Source of the DNA: Favolaschia claudopus
Taxonomy: Eukaryota; Basidiomycota; Agaricomycetes; Agaricales; Mycenaceae
Assembly: GCA_037176885.1 (NCBI GenBank)
Contig: JAWWNJ010000011.1
Location: forward strand, 2,170,001 to 2,234,000
Direction of reading: 5' to 3'
Length of the DNA: 64,000 nt
In this document: one piece after another, positions 44,936 to 57,805 of the stretch
Position numbering within the stretch: the first letter of the stretch is position 1
Layout: each line of letters opens with the position of its first letter
Made by a program: the position numbers and the translations under genes
The notes under the pieces: model-generated
The model's database searches: none
The model's input: the letters and a program-made list of their open reading frames with translations, nothing else
What the model was told of the DNA's origin: nothing

Positions 44936-47104
44936 ATGTCAAAATCCTCGAGCCGTTGCTCCCCATCCGAAACCGCGTCCGCAACGCCCGCCCCATCCCC
45001 GACGCCGCGAGGTCCGAAAGCTTGTACAAACTGCAGGTGTGTGGTGAGCATACGACGAGAGTTTTGCACGGCGCTGAATCCGTGATGGATTGGTTAGGCG
45101 AAGGAAAATTGTGCGTCGAGTTTGTGGCTAGTTGCAGCTGACCCTAATCGATCGAAATCTGATAGAAATGCGACTGTGCTCGACCTATATGCAGCCAATG
45201 CCGCCTACGCCCTCCCCGTTCCAAAGAAGCATGCCAGTATCCGCAACTAGAAGGAATTCCCAATTCTGTCGAGGGGTCGCCCTCCCAGATGCTCGAAACC
45301 ATCACCACCTTACGCGCTCGAATAGAAGAGCTCGAGTTCCTCAATGTTCAGGATCCCACGCAGATATTCTTGAATTCCCCTTACACTATGCGGTCTCAGG
45401 GTAGTAACTCACCCGAACTTCATGGTGCGCGACTATCATTCGATTTGGCACAGTGAGGTGACACGAAATCGAGCAGATTTTACATATCTAGCCTCCGGGA
45501 GTCCAGTAGACATGCCGGTACGAGAAATCTTTATCTTAATACCACAATCGAGTTCCGAGACCGTTTCAGGAATCGCCGTTAGGACTCGTTTCTATACTGT
45601 ACGAGATTCTCTCTTTCGATTGTTCGCATAAACTCGACTGATAAAACCTCTGTGACTAGACTCGATTCATTTCTAGAACGCTTCGAGAATAGCGGTTATC
45701 TCTTCCTTGACCCATCCCAATTCCGACAATCATCACTCACACAACTCTCTTTCGATACCCAGGATCGACCTTCCCCTGCCCTTCTCAACGTGGCGTGTCT
45801 GTGGGGCAGCTGCCTCTCACCGGGCACACCGCCCTACACCGCTGACTTTTTTCTCCCCCGTGTCTTAAAACATATCCCCCAAGATCTGTCTAGTCACACG
45901 CAGTTTATTCTAGACACAATTCAGGCCGAAGTACTGCTCTCTTTATATTATCTGTACACCGCACGACCCGTGCAGGGTCGGTATCACGCCGCTGCGGCCG
46001 CCTCTATCGCGTTGGGAGCCGATCTTCACCTGATACGCTCTCCCACATATCACCCTGTCTATCCCCCATTCACTCTTCAAACATCGGCATCTCTCCCTCC
46101 GGCGCAGAACTCTGCGGAAGAGGCCATCCGAATAGACGCGTTTTGGACTGTGGTTATCGTAAATAATTTTTGGGCCGCTGTCGATGGGTCTTCGTCGCCG
46201 ATACCATATTCTATCAATATCGACTCGCCATGGCCGGCGACGCCTCCTGAGGTACGTTTTTCCTTTCGTTTCGAATGAGAAGTATCTTCACTGAAACTCT
46301 CAACAGTTACAGGGTGGCTCGACGATTATCAAATTCCTGAATGGCAACGACGACACCGGATACTCCGCAGTGTCCATTTTAGCCAAAGCGTCGATCCTTC
46401 TCGAGCGCGTCATAACATTCAACGCGCGGACGTCTGGTGTGTCTCGTTCTTCTTATAAACGCCCATTTCTCCAACTCCCAATCTCCAGGACCACCCGATC
46501 CCCTCCACCTCGCCTCTCTCGATCACCGTCTCCGAACATTCCACTCCTCCCTCCCATCACTCTCCCCAACAGGCGGCGCCCAACAAACCCTCATCCTAAC
46601 ACATGCCCTTCTCGACCTCGCACACGTCCGCCTCCATGCGCCGTTCACCCGCACCTCCGACGACGCCCGCACAAAATGTCTTGCTGCCGGCGCGCGCGTC
46701 GTACAAGGGGTCGGCGCGGTCAGCATTCTCCATGGCGCACCGCACGCCGATTGTATGCTCGCCAATGTGTATTCTGGGGTGGCGTGGGTGTACATCAATG
46801 AGATTTTGGTATTGGCGCAGCAAGGCGGAATGGGTGGGTTGAGTGCTGAGGCGCAGTCGGAGGCATCGGAGTTGGAGGGCAAATTGGGGACGTTGATGAG
46901 CTCTATGGCGTCGTTGGCTGCGTATAGTCCGCTTTTTGGTGCGTGGTATTTGAAGTGGATCAGTACAAGATTGCTGAACTGCACGTAGATCGATGTTTCG
47001 TTGAGCTTCGTGCAGCGTATGCTGCGATGTCGCTACCTCATGTTATGTTAGGTAGCGGCAATCGCTTGGACATTTTCAACACCTATCCCAGCAGTATGTT
47101 GTAA
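44936..47104 (+). CDS. Zn2Cys6 fungal transcription regulator
   Basis: Exons 44936-45036, 45098-45110, 45166-45452, 45492-45517, 45677-46251, 46307-46436, 46489-46938 and 46989-47104 give 565 residues. The Zn2Cys6 cluster is assembled from three exons: ACTNCR, a 13-nt micro-exon (RRKI), then KCDCARPICSQC and a last Cys after RLRPPRSKEA. A short coiled coil follows (TLRARIEELEFL). The middle region (HTQFILDTIQAEVLLSLYYL, AASIALGADLHLIRSP) resembles the fungal-specific regulator domain common in this class. The C-terminus (ELRAAYAAMSLPHVMLGSG) is read after the last intron. Exons 3-5 around 45400-45680 are the least certain: the intron 45518-45676 is long (159 nt) and another donor at 45401 is possible. 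Nuclear DNA-binding protein; targets unknown. Confidence 0.85.
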
Positions 47105-48073
47105 ATAAACTGTAATGTTGTGTTAATGTGTATTCAATGAATATCAACGAGGAATAGTAAACCAACGTAACTCAACTGTCGCGCAAGAATATGAAGCTCA
47201 TACTATCACTCCACACCAGGGCTCGTTACAACTGAGTAACCTGTCAGCTATTTGTGTGTACCTCGCCTCTTTGTTAACCGTACATACAACTGATTGATTC
47301 GGGGAGCTTTGCAGGAACTCTATGAAACGGGGTTGGAAATTGACGCTTCAACTTTTCCGTTCAGCTCAGGCTCTAGGCTCGTACATATATCCAAGGTACT
47401 GAAGTAGCCTGCTTCGGCTTCGGTTCGATTTGCTTCGCCTGAACCTTGAGCCCATCGCGTTCGGGCTTGTCGAGAACGCTTGGGGCGCATTTGCTCTGAC
47501 AGCATCAACCAGCCTGGCGTCAGTTTCGTGGAGCTTGCACGATGAAACGTCGATGCGTACGGTGCAGAGCAACGTTAGGACTAGCCGCTGCCTTCTACCA
47601 CCCCGGAGAATACCGGTAAACGACCTCAGATTAGTTCCTGGTCGACCCGTTCAACGTGTGAGTCCTCCTGTGGCCTTAACCTTCTGTCGTGGCTCATGCG
47701 CAGCTCCCTGTGAACTTCAGGCAGAAAATTACAAATCCACACCTCGGCGGTCAATCGGTCAGCGAACATCGATGGCTCGCTCCTTGAATTCAAGAAACGA
47801 GTCGACCCTCCCGAGGACATACAACAGCTGCGAGTATTTTGCCAGCCTTCGCACTAATGTCTCACCTCTTTTCTCCATCCAATTCCAAAAATAATAAACT
47901 CTCCCGCCGGCGTGTCTTTGAAGCTCAGGTTGAGCTTGATGAGCCTTTATTGCTAACGCCCCTCATAGCCGTGCCTCCAACACCGTGCTTTCGTCGTGTA
48001 GGTTTTTCCGAAACTCATATAAATTGAGTCAAATACGGTGGCTATCGGCATTCACCAACAACAATAATCCAAC
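47105..48073. other. Intergenic before the transporter, with a TATA-like element
   Basis: No gene recognised. TATAAA at 48018-48023 lies about 51-56 nt before the transporter ATG at 48074 and is a plausible core promoter. Open frames at 47320-47894 on both strands have no recognisable motif. Confidence 0.45.
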
Positions 48074-49374
48074 ATGAATTCGGACCCCGGACGCGAGCCA
48101 AGCCCGAAGCCCAGCGATTCCAATACGGCGGTCGGTCCACATCAAGCTGCATTTCTGGATCGATTGGAGCATTTTACTTGGGTACGCATTAGTTCTCATT
48201 CTTTACGAATTGAGTTTCGGACAAATGTTTGATTTAGGCGTGGTTTACGCTTCCAATGGCCACTGGAGGTCTCGCGCTTCTCCTGTCCCCGCAAACTCAA
48301 CCCCATACCTTCCCCGGTCTCGAAACTATCGGGAGAGCAGTGTACATATGGGATCTCTTCGTCTTCATGGCCGTAACACTCTGCATTACCTACCGCTTTA
48401 TCCGTTTCCCCGGAATCTTCACCGGCTCTCTCACACATCCAACGGAAAGTCTCTTCGCTGCGACTCCGCTCCTCAGTTTGGCTTCCATCATTGCCGCCAT
48501 CGCGCGCTACGGCATTCCAAACACCGGCGAATGGCTCATCGTTGCATTCCGCATCCTCTTCTGGTTGTATTTCGCCGTCAGCTTCATCGCTGCAGTGGGA
48601 CTCTACTTCCTGCTCTTCACCACTCCATCGCTGAAGATCAACGATATGACGCCCGCCTGGGATCTCCCGATATTCCCGTTCATGCTGAGCGGGACTATCG
48701 CTTCGGCTGGTGCGGGTATGCAGCCCCCGGCGCAAGCCGTCCCAATCATCGTAGCGGGTCTGACCGCGCAGGGGTTGGGTATGATGGTCAGCATTTTGGT
48801 GTACGCGAATTACATCCACCGGATGATCGAGTACGGATTTCCGCGCCCGGATGGGAGAGCGGGCATGTTTATCGCTGTGGGCCCGCCGAGCTTTACGAGT
48901 CTCGCACTGATTGGGATGGCGAACGATTTCCCTGCGGTGTATCGCGCGTTCTTTGGAGACGATGAGGTGACGGTGCAAATTTTGAAAGTCGGAGCGACGA
49001 TGTCGGCCGTGTTTATATGGTCGCTGTCGCTTTGGTTTTTCTGCATCTCTGTTCTTGCATGTCTGGCGGCATATAAAGAGATGCGATTCCGGCTTAATTG
49101 GTATGCATTTGTGTTCCCTAATGTTGGGTTCACGATCGCTACGATTAGCATTGGGAAGGCGTTTCATAGTTCTGGTGTTGAGTGGGTTGGAAGTGCGATG
49201 ACTTTGGTGTTGGTTGCGACGTATTTGACGGTTGGATTCAACCATGCGAGGGCTTTCATTCGTCGGGACATCTTGTGCGACGGAAAGGATGAGGATACGT
49301 ACTGGGACGAGGTCCATCATACGCTGCACAAGGCAAATGCCGATGCAATTGATCGAAAAGATTCGCGGGTTTAG
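48074..49374 (+). CDS. TDT-family transporter (malate/C4-dicarboxylate, Mae1-like)
   Basis: Exons 48074-48181 and 48238-49374 give 414 residues; the single 56-nt intron is phase 0. A short hydrophilic N-terminus precedes about ten hydrophobic segments, as in the tellurite-resistance/dicarboxylate transporter family. The first helix region FTLPMATGGLALLL matches the family pattern for fungal malate carriers and SLAC1-like anion channels. Further segments include FPFMLSGTIASAGAGMQPPA, TAQGLGMMVSILVYANYI and YAFVFPNVGFTIATISIGKA. The tail is hydrophilic and charged. Family knowledge suggests uptake or export of C4-dicarboxylates or related anions at the plasma membrane; the substrate cannot be told here, and sulfite export is an alternative. 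TATAAA lies about 55 nt upstream. Confidence 0.88.
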
Positions 49375-50476
49375 TAATTTATGTTTTATTTATTCATTTG
49401 ACCGAGCGGGCAGTAGTATAGTAGGATGTAGATTATTCTGTCCATGCAGCGTAGCAATAAATTCATGTTTCCCCTCAAAACTTGCCGTCAAAGTTGTAAA
49501 TGCAAGTTCAACAGCGAGTTGGTTCCTGCCCGGATCACCCACATCTACCGGCACCAAACGGCATACCATTCTCTTCGATCCTGGCACAGCGGCAATCAAC
49601 TCGTACCTCTGAGTGCACAAAAAAAATCCGCCCAGATTGACAAAATCCAGACTACTTGGCTCGATACCACCCGTGCCTCTCGAAAACCAGGAACCCTCAA
49701 CCACATGGCGGCGGCCTGCAGAATTTCGCTAAGCTGCCGTATCAGAATTCCCTGTCGATCTTGAGTTGCACACGACCCGCAAAGAAAAAAAAACTAACGA
49801 CCTTATGAGACCTTATGATTTTTACCCCTGAAAGACGCCGCCACCACCACAAACCCTTGGGGGCAGAAGCGTCGGTGTCTCGTCGTTACCTTGGCCAGCG
49901 GCGTATCCACGTCAGAAATCGAACGCCAAGACAAGACATTCTGTAAACGAATCCATCAGAATCCATCCTGTATATTGGCTGCAGTAGTGGGTGCAATGAA
50001 AGCGCAAATGAGAAGCAGAAGAAAGCAAGACAGGGGAATGAATGAATATACAATGTATAGGTGAATTCGCATCGTATCGCGCGTCGTATCGCATCGCAGC
50101 TCCACATTGAATGAGTGAGTCCAGCCAGCCAAGAAAAACAAAGAATACGCGTAGTGAGTAAGCAGTGAGTAAGTAGGTAGAAATGCAGAGGGGATGGATG
50201 CATTGATTTGGTCGTAGTCGTAGTCGTAAAAATACAATTTGGGATTCATCCCGCATTCGCAGTTCGCATTTCGCTCGCGGGCGGATAATTGAGGGATAGA
50301 GATAGAGTTGACGATTGAAAGCAAGTTCGTCGTCGTATGTAGATAGGGGGAGGATATGGTAGCAGATGGTGGTGTACAACAGAATTGCGTCTAGTTGTTG
50401 TCGGTAGTGTTGTTGCTGGGGGTGGGCGGTGGGGAGCTATGTACAAAGGCGCCGATGATGGGTGGCGCACGAACGA
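49375..50476. other. 3' ends of two convergent genes
   Basis: Lies between the transporter stop (+) and the G-alpha stop (-). Several overlapping short frames are of random composition. No structural RNA or repeat is seen. Confidence 0.45.
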
Positions 50477-53310
50477 TCATACAAACTCTGCATGCTTGAG
50501 ATGTTCGCGGATGATGCCGTCGCGGACGATGTTGAGCGTCGCCGCTGTGGCTTTTGTGTCCTGCGAAGTCGGGTTCAATATCAATCATCGATTATCGGGT
50601 GAAGAGAAAAAGGTAACGGATGAAAAGAAAAGAAAAGAAGAGAAGAGAAAAGACGCACAGTAACAGACGTAGCATACAAATACGTCGGACGCTGTTGCGA
50701 CGCGTCGAGGTGGATGATGTCGCGGAATTTGTCTTTCAGGTCTGCAAATCAACCAAGCGTAAGCGTAAGCGCGAAATAAAACACAAGTTCGGCAACGACG
50801 AAGAGAGACGGGTAAGGAAAAAGGAAAGAAACACGCACATTTAACAACCGTCCCCACCTCATTCTCCCTCGCCCCGAAGCTGATGAGGTACTTGTTCACT
50901 TGGATCCCGTTTTGCAGTTTCCTATGGCGCGACGAAAACAAAAAAAAATCAGATTGAATAAAATGCAAGCGGAGAACGTCGAAGACGAATTGAATTTTCT
51001 CGACGAAACGCACCTCTTCAACAAATCACACTTATTCAAAAACACAATCAAGGTCGTCTGCTTGAGGAGCTTGGACGAGACGACGGCGCGCCAGAGGAGC
51101 ATGGAGTCTTCGAGGCGGTTGACGGAGGGGTCTTCGGCGAGGCGTTCGTCGAAGCAGGAGATGGCTGTTGGTTGTTGTGGTGTCCGCGTTTTTTGGTGTT
51201 TGTTGTTATTGGTCGTCGTTACGCGGGGTGTTGTGGTGGTGGTGGTTGGAGGAGTGTTGGTGGTGGAGGAGTCCGCGGGGTGCGAGGCGAAGAAGGAAGA
51301 AAAAATTCGCAACATCCGAGTGGTTGGCGGTTCGCGGTCGCGAGAAGATATGCAGAACACACGGAGAAGCGAGTGGTGAGCAGCGTTGGCGGGATTGCGT
51401 GTTGTGGTGTGGTGAGTGGTGGGAACGGGATCGAGTCATAAAATCAGAATGCGAATGAAAGAAGGAGGGAAACACTAACGAGCAACTGCAAACAACATCA
51501 CCAGAGTCAGAACGATCACATAGAAGGAAAGCAAAAAGAGAATAGAACGCACGGAATATGATAGCGTTGACGGCGTCGAAGTAGGGCAGCCATGCGTGGC
51601 GCTGTGAGGGAGATCGTGTTAGCGTTGTCAATTCGACAGATCAGACAGAACCGAAGAGAAGTGCTAAGCGAGAAGACAAAAGAAGTGCAGGCGGCGACAA
51701 GAGAAGACAAACGCCGCGGACGACGAGCAACGAAGTCAAAGCGAAAACAAAAGATAGAAGACAGAACCGAACAGAAGTGCGGGCGGCGACAAGACAAACG
51801 CCGCCGACGACGAGCGGGAAAAAAATTGAAAGGATAAAATACGCCGCGGACGTGCAAAAACCAATAGAGAATAACGGAGAACAGAACTCACCATACTCCT
51901 CGACCCGCCCACATCGTAAATCACCCATTCGGAGCCGAAGGAGTCGCCTGGGAATAGGTGAGCATTATCCAATTCGGGGTTGCCTGTCAAGGAGGGGAGA
52001 GGGGACGCGTCGGCACATAGCACAATAGAGATATCCAGAGAGAGAGGAAAAGTGAAAGGAAGAAGAAAGCGGGGAAGAGATGGGGGAGGCGGAGGAGCAA
52101 GGGAGGAGACGCACCGTGTTCGAGACATATGCGCCACTCCTGCACGCCGAGGGTGCGGAGACGGGCGCGGACGACGTCGTTGTCGGAGGGGGTGTAGGTG
52201 CGGGTTGCGATGCGGGCTGTGTCGGAGAGGAAGCTGCAAAGGTCGTCGTCGTCGTTGAGTAATAAATAAATAAGCAGATGAAGAGACACGCACAACCCAG
52301 GCCGATCCTCAATCCTCACCCCCCGCGCCTTAAGCAGCTCCCGCACATCAGGGTCCTCCCAAAGGGAGACAACATCCTCGCGCAGCGTCGCCAAAATCTC
52401 CGTCGCTTTGTCAACCGACATCGCTTCGTCCGTCTTCTTCGCGCCGCCCCCCGGCGACGGCAGACCTAGCGCGCCGATCCACCCCCTTACACCAAACTCG
52501 CTGCGCTGTTTGGGGGGAAGGTCGCCGCCGCCGCCGCCGCCAAGCACACCGACATCGGCGGACGGGGAGGGGGCAGCGTCGGAGGTGTGGAAAGAGAAGT
52601 TGCTGAACTCGGGGTCGTCCGAGGCGCCGAGGCGCCGGCGGAGGTCGTCGGCGACTTCGCGCAGGGGGGAGAGGCGCAGGTTGAGGAGGCGGTGTTTTTG
52701 CGTGAGCGGGACTGTGGGGGCGGCGGGTGCGGAGGTGCCTGCGGCGAGGGTGATGGAGGAGACGGTGGAGTCGACGGAGACGCGGCCCCAGGGGGAGGAG
52801 GAGGAAGTGGCGGAGGGGGTGGACGAGGCGGAGGGGGAGGGGGATTGTTGGGGCTGAGGGGAGTCGAGGGCGGTGAGACTGTCTTGCATGAGATCGAGGA
52901 TTGTTAGGACGTTGTGGATGAGGTTGAGCTGGATCACGGCGCGCCAAGAGCGGAGCTCGCCCTTCCATTGCGTTGGAGCGTATTTCAGGCGGAAGTCTTA
53001 ACGCGTTGTCGTCAACTCAATGCCGAGCACACACAGAGAAAGAGGAAGAAAAAAACGACGCACTCTTCAAAACGGTACTCTTCCCGCTCTCACTCTGCCC
53101 AAGCAACAGCACCTTCACCTCCCTCTTCGCCTTCCTCTTCCTATCCGCCCTTTCCTTCTTCAACTCATCGTCGATCTGATCGCTCACCCGCTTCTGCTCC
53201 TGCTCAAGCTCGACACGCTTCTGGCGCTCCACCGGCGTCTCGTTGTCCGGCGGCTGCAGCATCAGCGCGAACGGGTCTGAGAGCTGCGATTTGTGTGTGC
53301 GGACGACCAT
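50477..53310 (-). CDS. Divergent heterotrimeric G-protein alpha subunit with long insertions
   Basis: Exons on the - strand: 53310-53064, 52996-52294, 52233-52115, 51983-51892, 51601-51553, 51485-51480 (6 nt), 51164-51014, 50921-50839, 50741-50656, 50560-50477. They give 539 residues against about 350 for typical G-alpha. Motifs: P-loop GQSESGKST at 71-79, KYAPTQWKGE, switch I region SDNDVVRARLRTLGVQE, switch II DVGGSRSM (380-387), FLAPISCFDERL, guanine-specificity motif FLNKCD (447-452) and YATSVTDT near the end. The 6-nt micro-exon supplies the LA of the conserved FLAP motif. Gly-Gln of switch II is Gly-Ser here, removing the glutamine needed for GTP hydrolysis. The extra length is Pro/Ser/Gly-rich and sits in the helical domain. 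The N-terminus lacks the myristoylation Gly at position 2. Likely a membrane-signalling protein with altered switching. Confidence 0.9.
51643..51825. repeat. Imperfect direct repeat inside a G-alpha intron
   Basis: Two copies starting AGACAGAACCGAA at 51643 and 51759, 116 bp apart, share GGCGGCGACAAGA and GACAAACGCCGC followed by GACGACGAGC. The second copy lacks about 20 bp. They explain why the intron 51891-51602 is 290 nt rather than about 60. Confidence 0.7.
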
Positions 53311-56300
53311 CGTGGGGCGGGGTGGGTGGCGGGTGCGGTGGCGGTGGGTGGGGGTGTGAGAGCGAGTGGTGCGAGGCGGAGGAGGAATGCGAAGGGAAAG
53401 TGAAGTGGAGAAGTGAGGAAGAGGGAGGGGTGACGGTGGTGGCAACAGCAATTAAGTGAGTTGGCGTCGAGGACTCCTGAGCGTCAACCGAGTAGATGGA
53501 TAGGGGTACGACGATTCTCAGACGACACCCGTTCACGGCGGCCGGTGGTCGTGCAGCTCCTTTCGACGACGACGAGAGAGGAGGAAGAGGAATACCACGA
53601 GAGGGTGTGGGGAGGAGAAGTAAAATACTGAGAGCGAGCGGGAAAGCGACGAGAAGAGAAGAAAAGAACGCAGACGTAAAATATACGGTATGCTTGTCGC
53701 ATTAGGTAGCATTCTCTCACCCTCTGTCTAGATCAATTCACACATCTCGCAATCAGAAAAAAAATCAGGGTCGTCGTCGTCGCTTCGTGGTAACTTTTTT
53801 CTTCTGCTTCCGCGGCGTAGTGCAGCGTGAACACCCCTTACCAGCCCCTACCCCTATCCTCAGCAAAGAATAAATTAGAGTGAGACATGTCTTGTATTCC
53901 AACGGAAAAAGATACTTAGCGCGCATTTTCGGCACACTCCGAGACACGCTGCACGCCGCCGGGTAAGTTGGTTGCGGTTTCGTTGCAGTGAGGTTATTGA
54001 CGTCGTTAGGTGACGCGAAAATCGAGTCTAGACTGAAAGTTTGTTCAAGTTCGAAAAGGCCGCCCGCCACGACGCGCGGCCCGGGGTAAGTTACGCGGCA
54101 GGGTCGGGGCCGCTAAACGGAAAGAAAAGTATAGGTGATACTTAGAGGATTATGATAGCAGCGCTGGAGCAACGCTGAAGAGTCAAAATTAAGGTTCACA
54201 AACCTTGGTCCATCAACATCGCTTCAACGACAGTGGACACCGGCTAGCACTTGGTCGCACCGAGACAGCTGGTTTATTATACTTGTCATGCACGCCCACT
54301 TGAGAAAACACTTCAGGGCGGCCAAACCCAATCATATCTCCGCACTCAGTCCTAACCTTCTGAAATCTCCATCCCGGAAAGCCCGTCGCTTGAGGAGGGA
54401 CGTTTGGTGACCGGTCGCTACAGCCTCGGTAAATCCGTCGGCTTGGGCGAATCCGTCGCTACGATATCTGAAGTTGTAGTGGTGGTGGGCAGCGACGGGT
54501 TTGTGATGGGCCATCAATCACCCGGCAACCAACTTGGATCCGGGGATTTTGATGGCTCAGTACTTTCACTCCGATTTAGCTAGGTGCTGGATGTAGGGAC
54601 ATTGGTTGGTCCTGTAGAGCATTTGAAAAGCATTCATGTCATCTTGGGACCGATTTGGGACAAGTTTTCGGCCCATAAAGTTGTGTTTGACCCGATTCAC
54701 GCGTCCAAGTTTGGTCCCTGACGCGACATTTGGTCAGATAATCGACCTAATAGAGCCACTTTTTTGAAATTTGTTCATCGAGTATGATTTGCATTTTTGA
54801 TCAACATAGCGAGGCAAAAATCAAAAAATCCGGCTCTATTACAATGATTCTTCTGAATATACAGGATTATACGAGCACGAACTCCAGGGGCTGCGTACAC
54901 GCTGAATATCTTATGGGCAGTTCCATATTTCCTCGACTTTGGTGGAAAGTGGGAATAATCTGTCACATCAATGATGGATCGTGGGAACCCCCTCGGTGCC
55001 CACCACCAGTTGTAGGCGCCGGCGTAGTCAATGTCATGTTTGTGTTTTTTTTTGATCGGCGAAATACGAAAGCCTGAGTACGTTGTGTATGTAAGGAGGT
55101 ATGTTATGTGTGCCCTGCAGCTGGGCGCGGGGAACGGGCGGGGGTCCTTTGAGAGAAAGGGAAGCAAACTCGCAACTGCACCGGTCGCGGCAGACAAAAA
55201 TCCATTTGAGATACGCGCATCCGAGTCGACAATAAACTTCACGACAATTTCCTATATATAACTGGCAACAAGACCTAAAGTCAATCATGTTGTTAATCAT
55301 GTCATACGAACGCAGGGTCAGTCAAGGAGGCAATAAATAAACAAGTAAGCAAGTGGGATGCCCAAGTAGGAATAGTAGGAGCCATGTTCGGAGCCTGTAT
55401 GCGCGAATTGAACGGACGAGTAGCTTGCTGTACCGTGGAAATCGCAAACCCCCAACTCGATACAAGCGACCCCTGCAAGGCAAATGTCTACTTCGTTCTA
55501 GAGAGAAAGAGGCAATAAACTTACTCCCGGCGATTTACGGTGTCTTTAATTGTACCTACGACAATCCAGGCACGACGCACGAAAAGGCGATTAGAATTAC
55601 TTCCAATAAATTTGAGGGAGGGTGCAGATATAAACCTAGCTTCTAGTTGAGAGCTAATCCTCCGGCTTCCAAGTCGCCGACTATGAGAGGGAAAAGACGC
55701 GTACGACGCGCTTCAAAAGCAGCTGCCACAGCAAGAGGCTTGATCTCACGTGGTCGTGATCGTTTCGGCCGACATGCCGAACCATTTTGCGCAAAAGGTT
55801 TCACTGCAATTCGAAGGAGGAAAACACAGCGTACAAGAGAATTCAAACAACAATCAACGCAGAAAAAAAACCTCACTTTCACCGGCGCCCTTATAGTTGG
55901 ATGCACTTCTGGGTCAAAGGTCTCCAACGTTAACGCAAATCGGAATTCGAAATCAGAGAAAATCGAACTCGAAACAGGAATTAAAGGCTCATGTGGTCTG
56001 GAGGAACAGAACATCAGTGTCCAAACCCAGATGGTAGCGCCCGGCGGGTACAGTAATAATATTATACGCATCGATATCTGATGTCGAGGTCGATCAGACT
56101 CCAAGTATCGAAGGTCGGTCGATACAATTGAGTCCCATTTCTTGGCGGTATTTTAGGTTGTAGGAACCTCTTTCCGCCCCTGTGTTTGATTAGTTCTCTC
56201 TCGAGTTCCTTCAACAAGGGTAGTACTTCAACCAGTCAAGACTCAACTGAAGTTGAACATCAATTGATCCCACATGGCGGCATTATCGGCAAGACAAGAA

Positions 56301-57805
56301 TCCGAGAGCAATACAAGTAAACAACGCCTCTTGCTTTCCGCCATCATCATCTGTTGCGCGTGTGCCTGCTTCTACCGCTCCCGTTCAACGTTGGCGGGAT
56401 TTACGACTCTTGCGTTCACTTCGTTCTGCGGCCGCGATATCTACCAGTCAATTCAAGACCCTGAACTAGGTATTTCCTCAGTCTGCTGCTGCCTGCAGCC
56501 GAACAACTTTAACTGGGCAGCAAATCGGAGTGTACTACATTCCGCTGGGAGTCGGTGTTTCGAAACTCTTGCCTCGCTAGAAGTTCTCCTCTGTCACCGG
56601 TCAGTACCTCAGAATCTTCTTTTCCTGAATTCCAACTTCTGGCGCATATACTCAACCAACATATAAATTTACGGCCGCCCGAGTCGGGCCCCCGTGGCCC
56701 GGCGTAATGTTCTTGCCTTCACTTCGTTCTGCGGCCGCGATTGCGATATCTGGATTCAAATCTTGAACTACTCGTGTCCTGAATCTATAGCCGGAAACAG
56801 CTTGAACTGGACAGTAAAGTGAAGTGTGAGTTGCGCTGGCTACGTCTTTCAAAGACACTCTGCCTTGCTGAGCGTCCTGCTCGATCACCGGTTTACTGTC
56901 TCAGAATCTTCTTTCCTGAGTTCCAACTTCAACTGGCGAATATAATTAACGGATAATTCATCCTGCATTGACTCCCGGTGAGTGTCTTCATTGCATACAT
57001 TCTTTGAAAAAGATCTGAATGCCGTGTATAGAGCGTCCAATAGTAAAGTCTGCTCCCACACCTCTGTACTGCCTTTGCGCTATCCTTGTGCGGGAGCTTC
57101 GCCTTGTATTTTTACAAATGGTGAGAGTTTGGCGCGGGCGACGCACGTTCTACCTCTGCATTTCTCTCTGTTCGTCAAACCATCCTGCTTCAAGCAATCC
57201 CTTACCACTGGCGAACTCCAAGCAAACCTAACAAGCAAAGAAGTAAATCACATCTCCGTTCGGTGCAGCGATGCTGAGATCTTGCAGCTCTTACTCCACT
57301 TTGGTCAATAATATTAGCGCTGGCAAGAGCCTAATTTTCATCGCATCTCGTTTCATTGGTATCGGAATCACTGCGGCTGCACTGCTATATATGCTGCTTG
57401 GCATGTGTTTGGAAGAAGCCGTACGTGTAATCTTATATTTTGGATTCATCTCCAGCTCATGACTCTCATCCTGCAGTTTGACTGCATACGAGTGCTGCTT
57501 CGAAATTCGACAAGTAACCACAGCAAATTCAAAGCGCGTGTTAGCACCGTTCGGCCAAAGGAATGAGCGCCTCCCTCCCTCCATTTCTGAGTGCCGATGG
57601 ATGGGTACTTCTCAAGTCCATTTTAAAGCTTGGAGCTATCCTAACTTACACCATTCCTAACAGCCAATGCTTCCAGATGATCTGTTCTGTGCGGGTGGTA
57701 GTCGCCTGAAGCCACTGCCCCAGATTATGTCCCAATAATGGCACAGATACTTGAAGCGATCCCGTCCCATGCCTCCTTCTTCACTTTACCAAAGCTTCTC
57801 TCGCC
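53311..57805. other. Gene-poor stretch
   Basis: Contains the G-alpha promoter at its left end. Open frames up to about 155 codons (54775-55242 -, 55643-56104 -, 56274-56666 +) show no domain and no consistent splicing. A two-copy direct repeat at 56415-56950 is listed separately. I see no structural RNA. Confidence 0.4.
56415..56950. repeat. Degenerate tandem duplication with about 300-bp period
   Basis: TTCACTTCGTTCTGCGGCCG occurs at about 56415 and 56718, 303 bp apart. Each is followed later by a CACCGGT block, TCAGAATCTTCTTT and TTCCAACTTC in the same order. No shared reading frame is kept. Confidence 0.65.

Noticed and set aside
52411..52968. Pro/Arg-rich frames opposite and alongside G-alpha exon 2
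   Set aside because: Shadows of the GC-rich insertion in the helical domain; the G-alpha frame is fixed by motifs on both sides.
54775..55242. 155-codon - strand frame
   Set aside because: Composition is uneven, no domain is visible and no splice sites extend it in frame.
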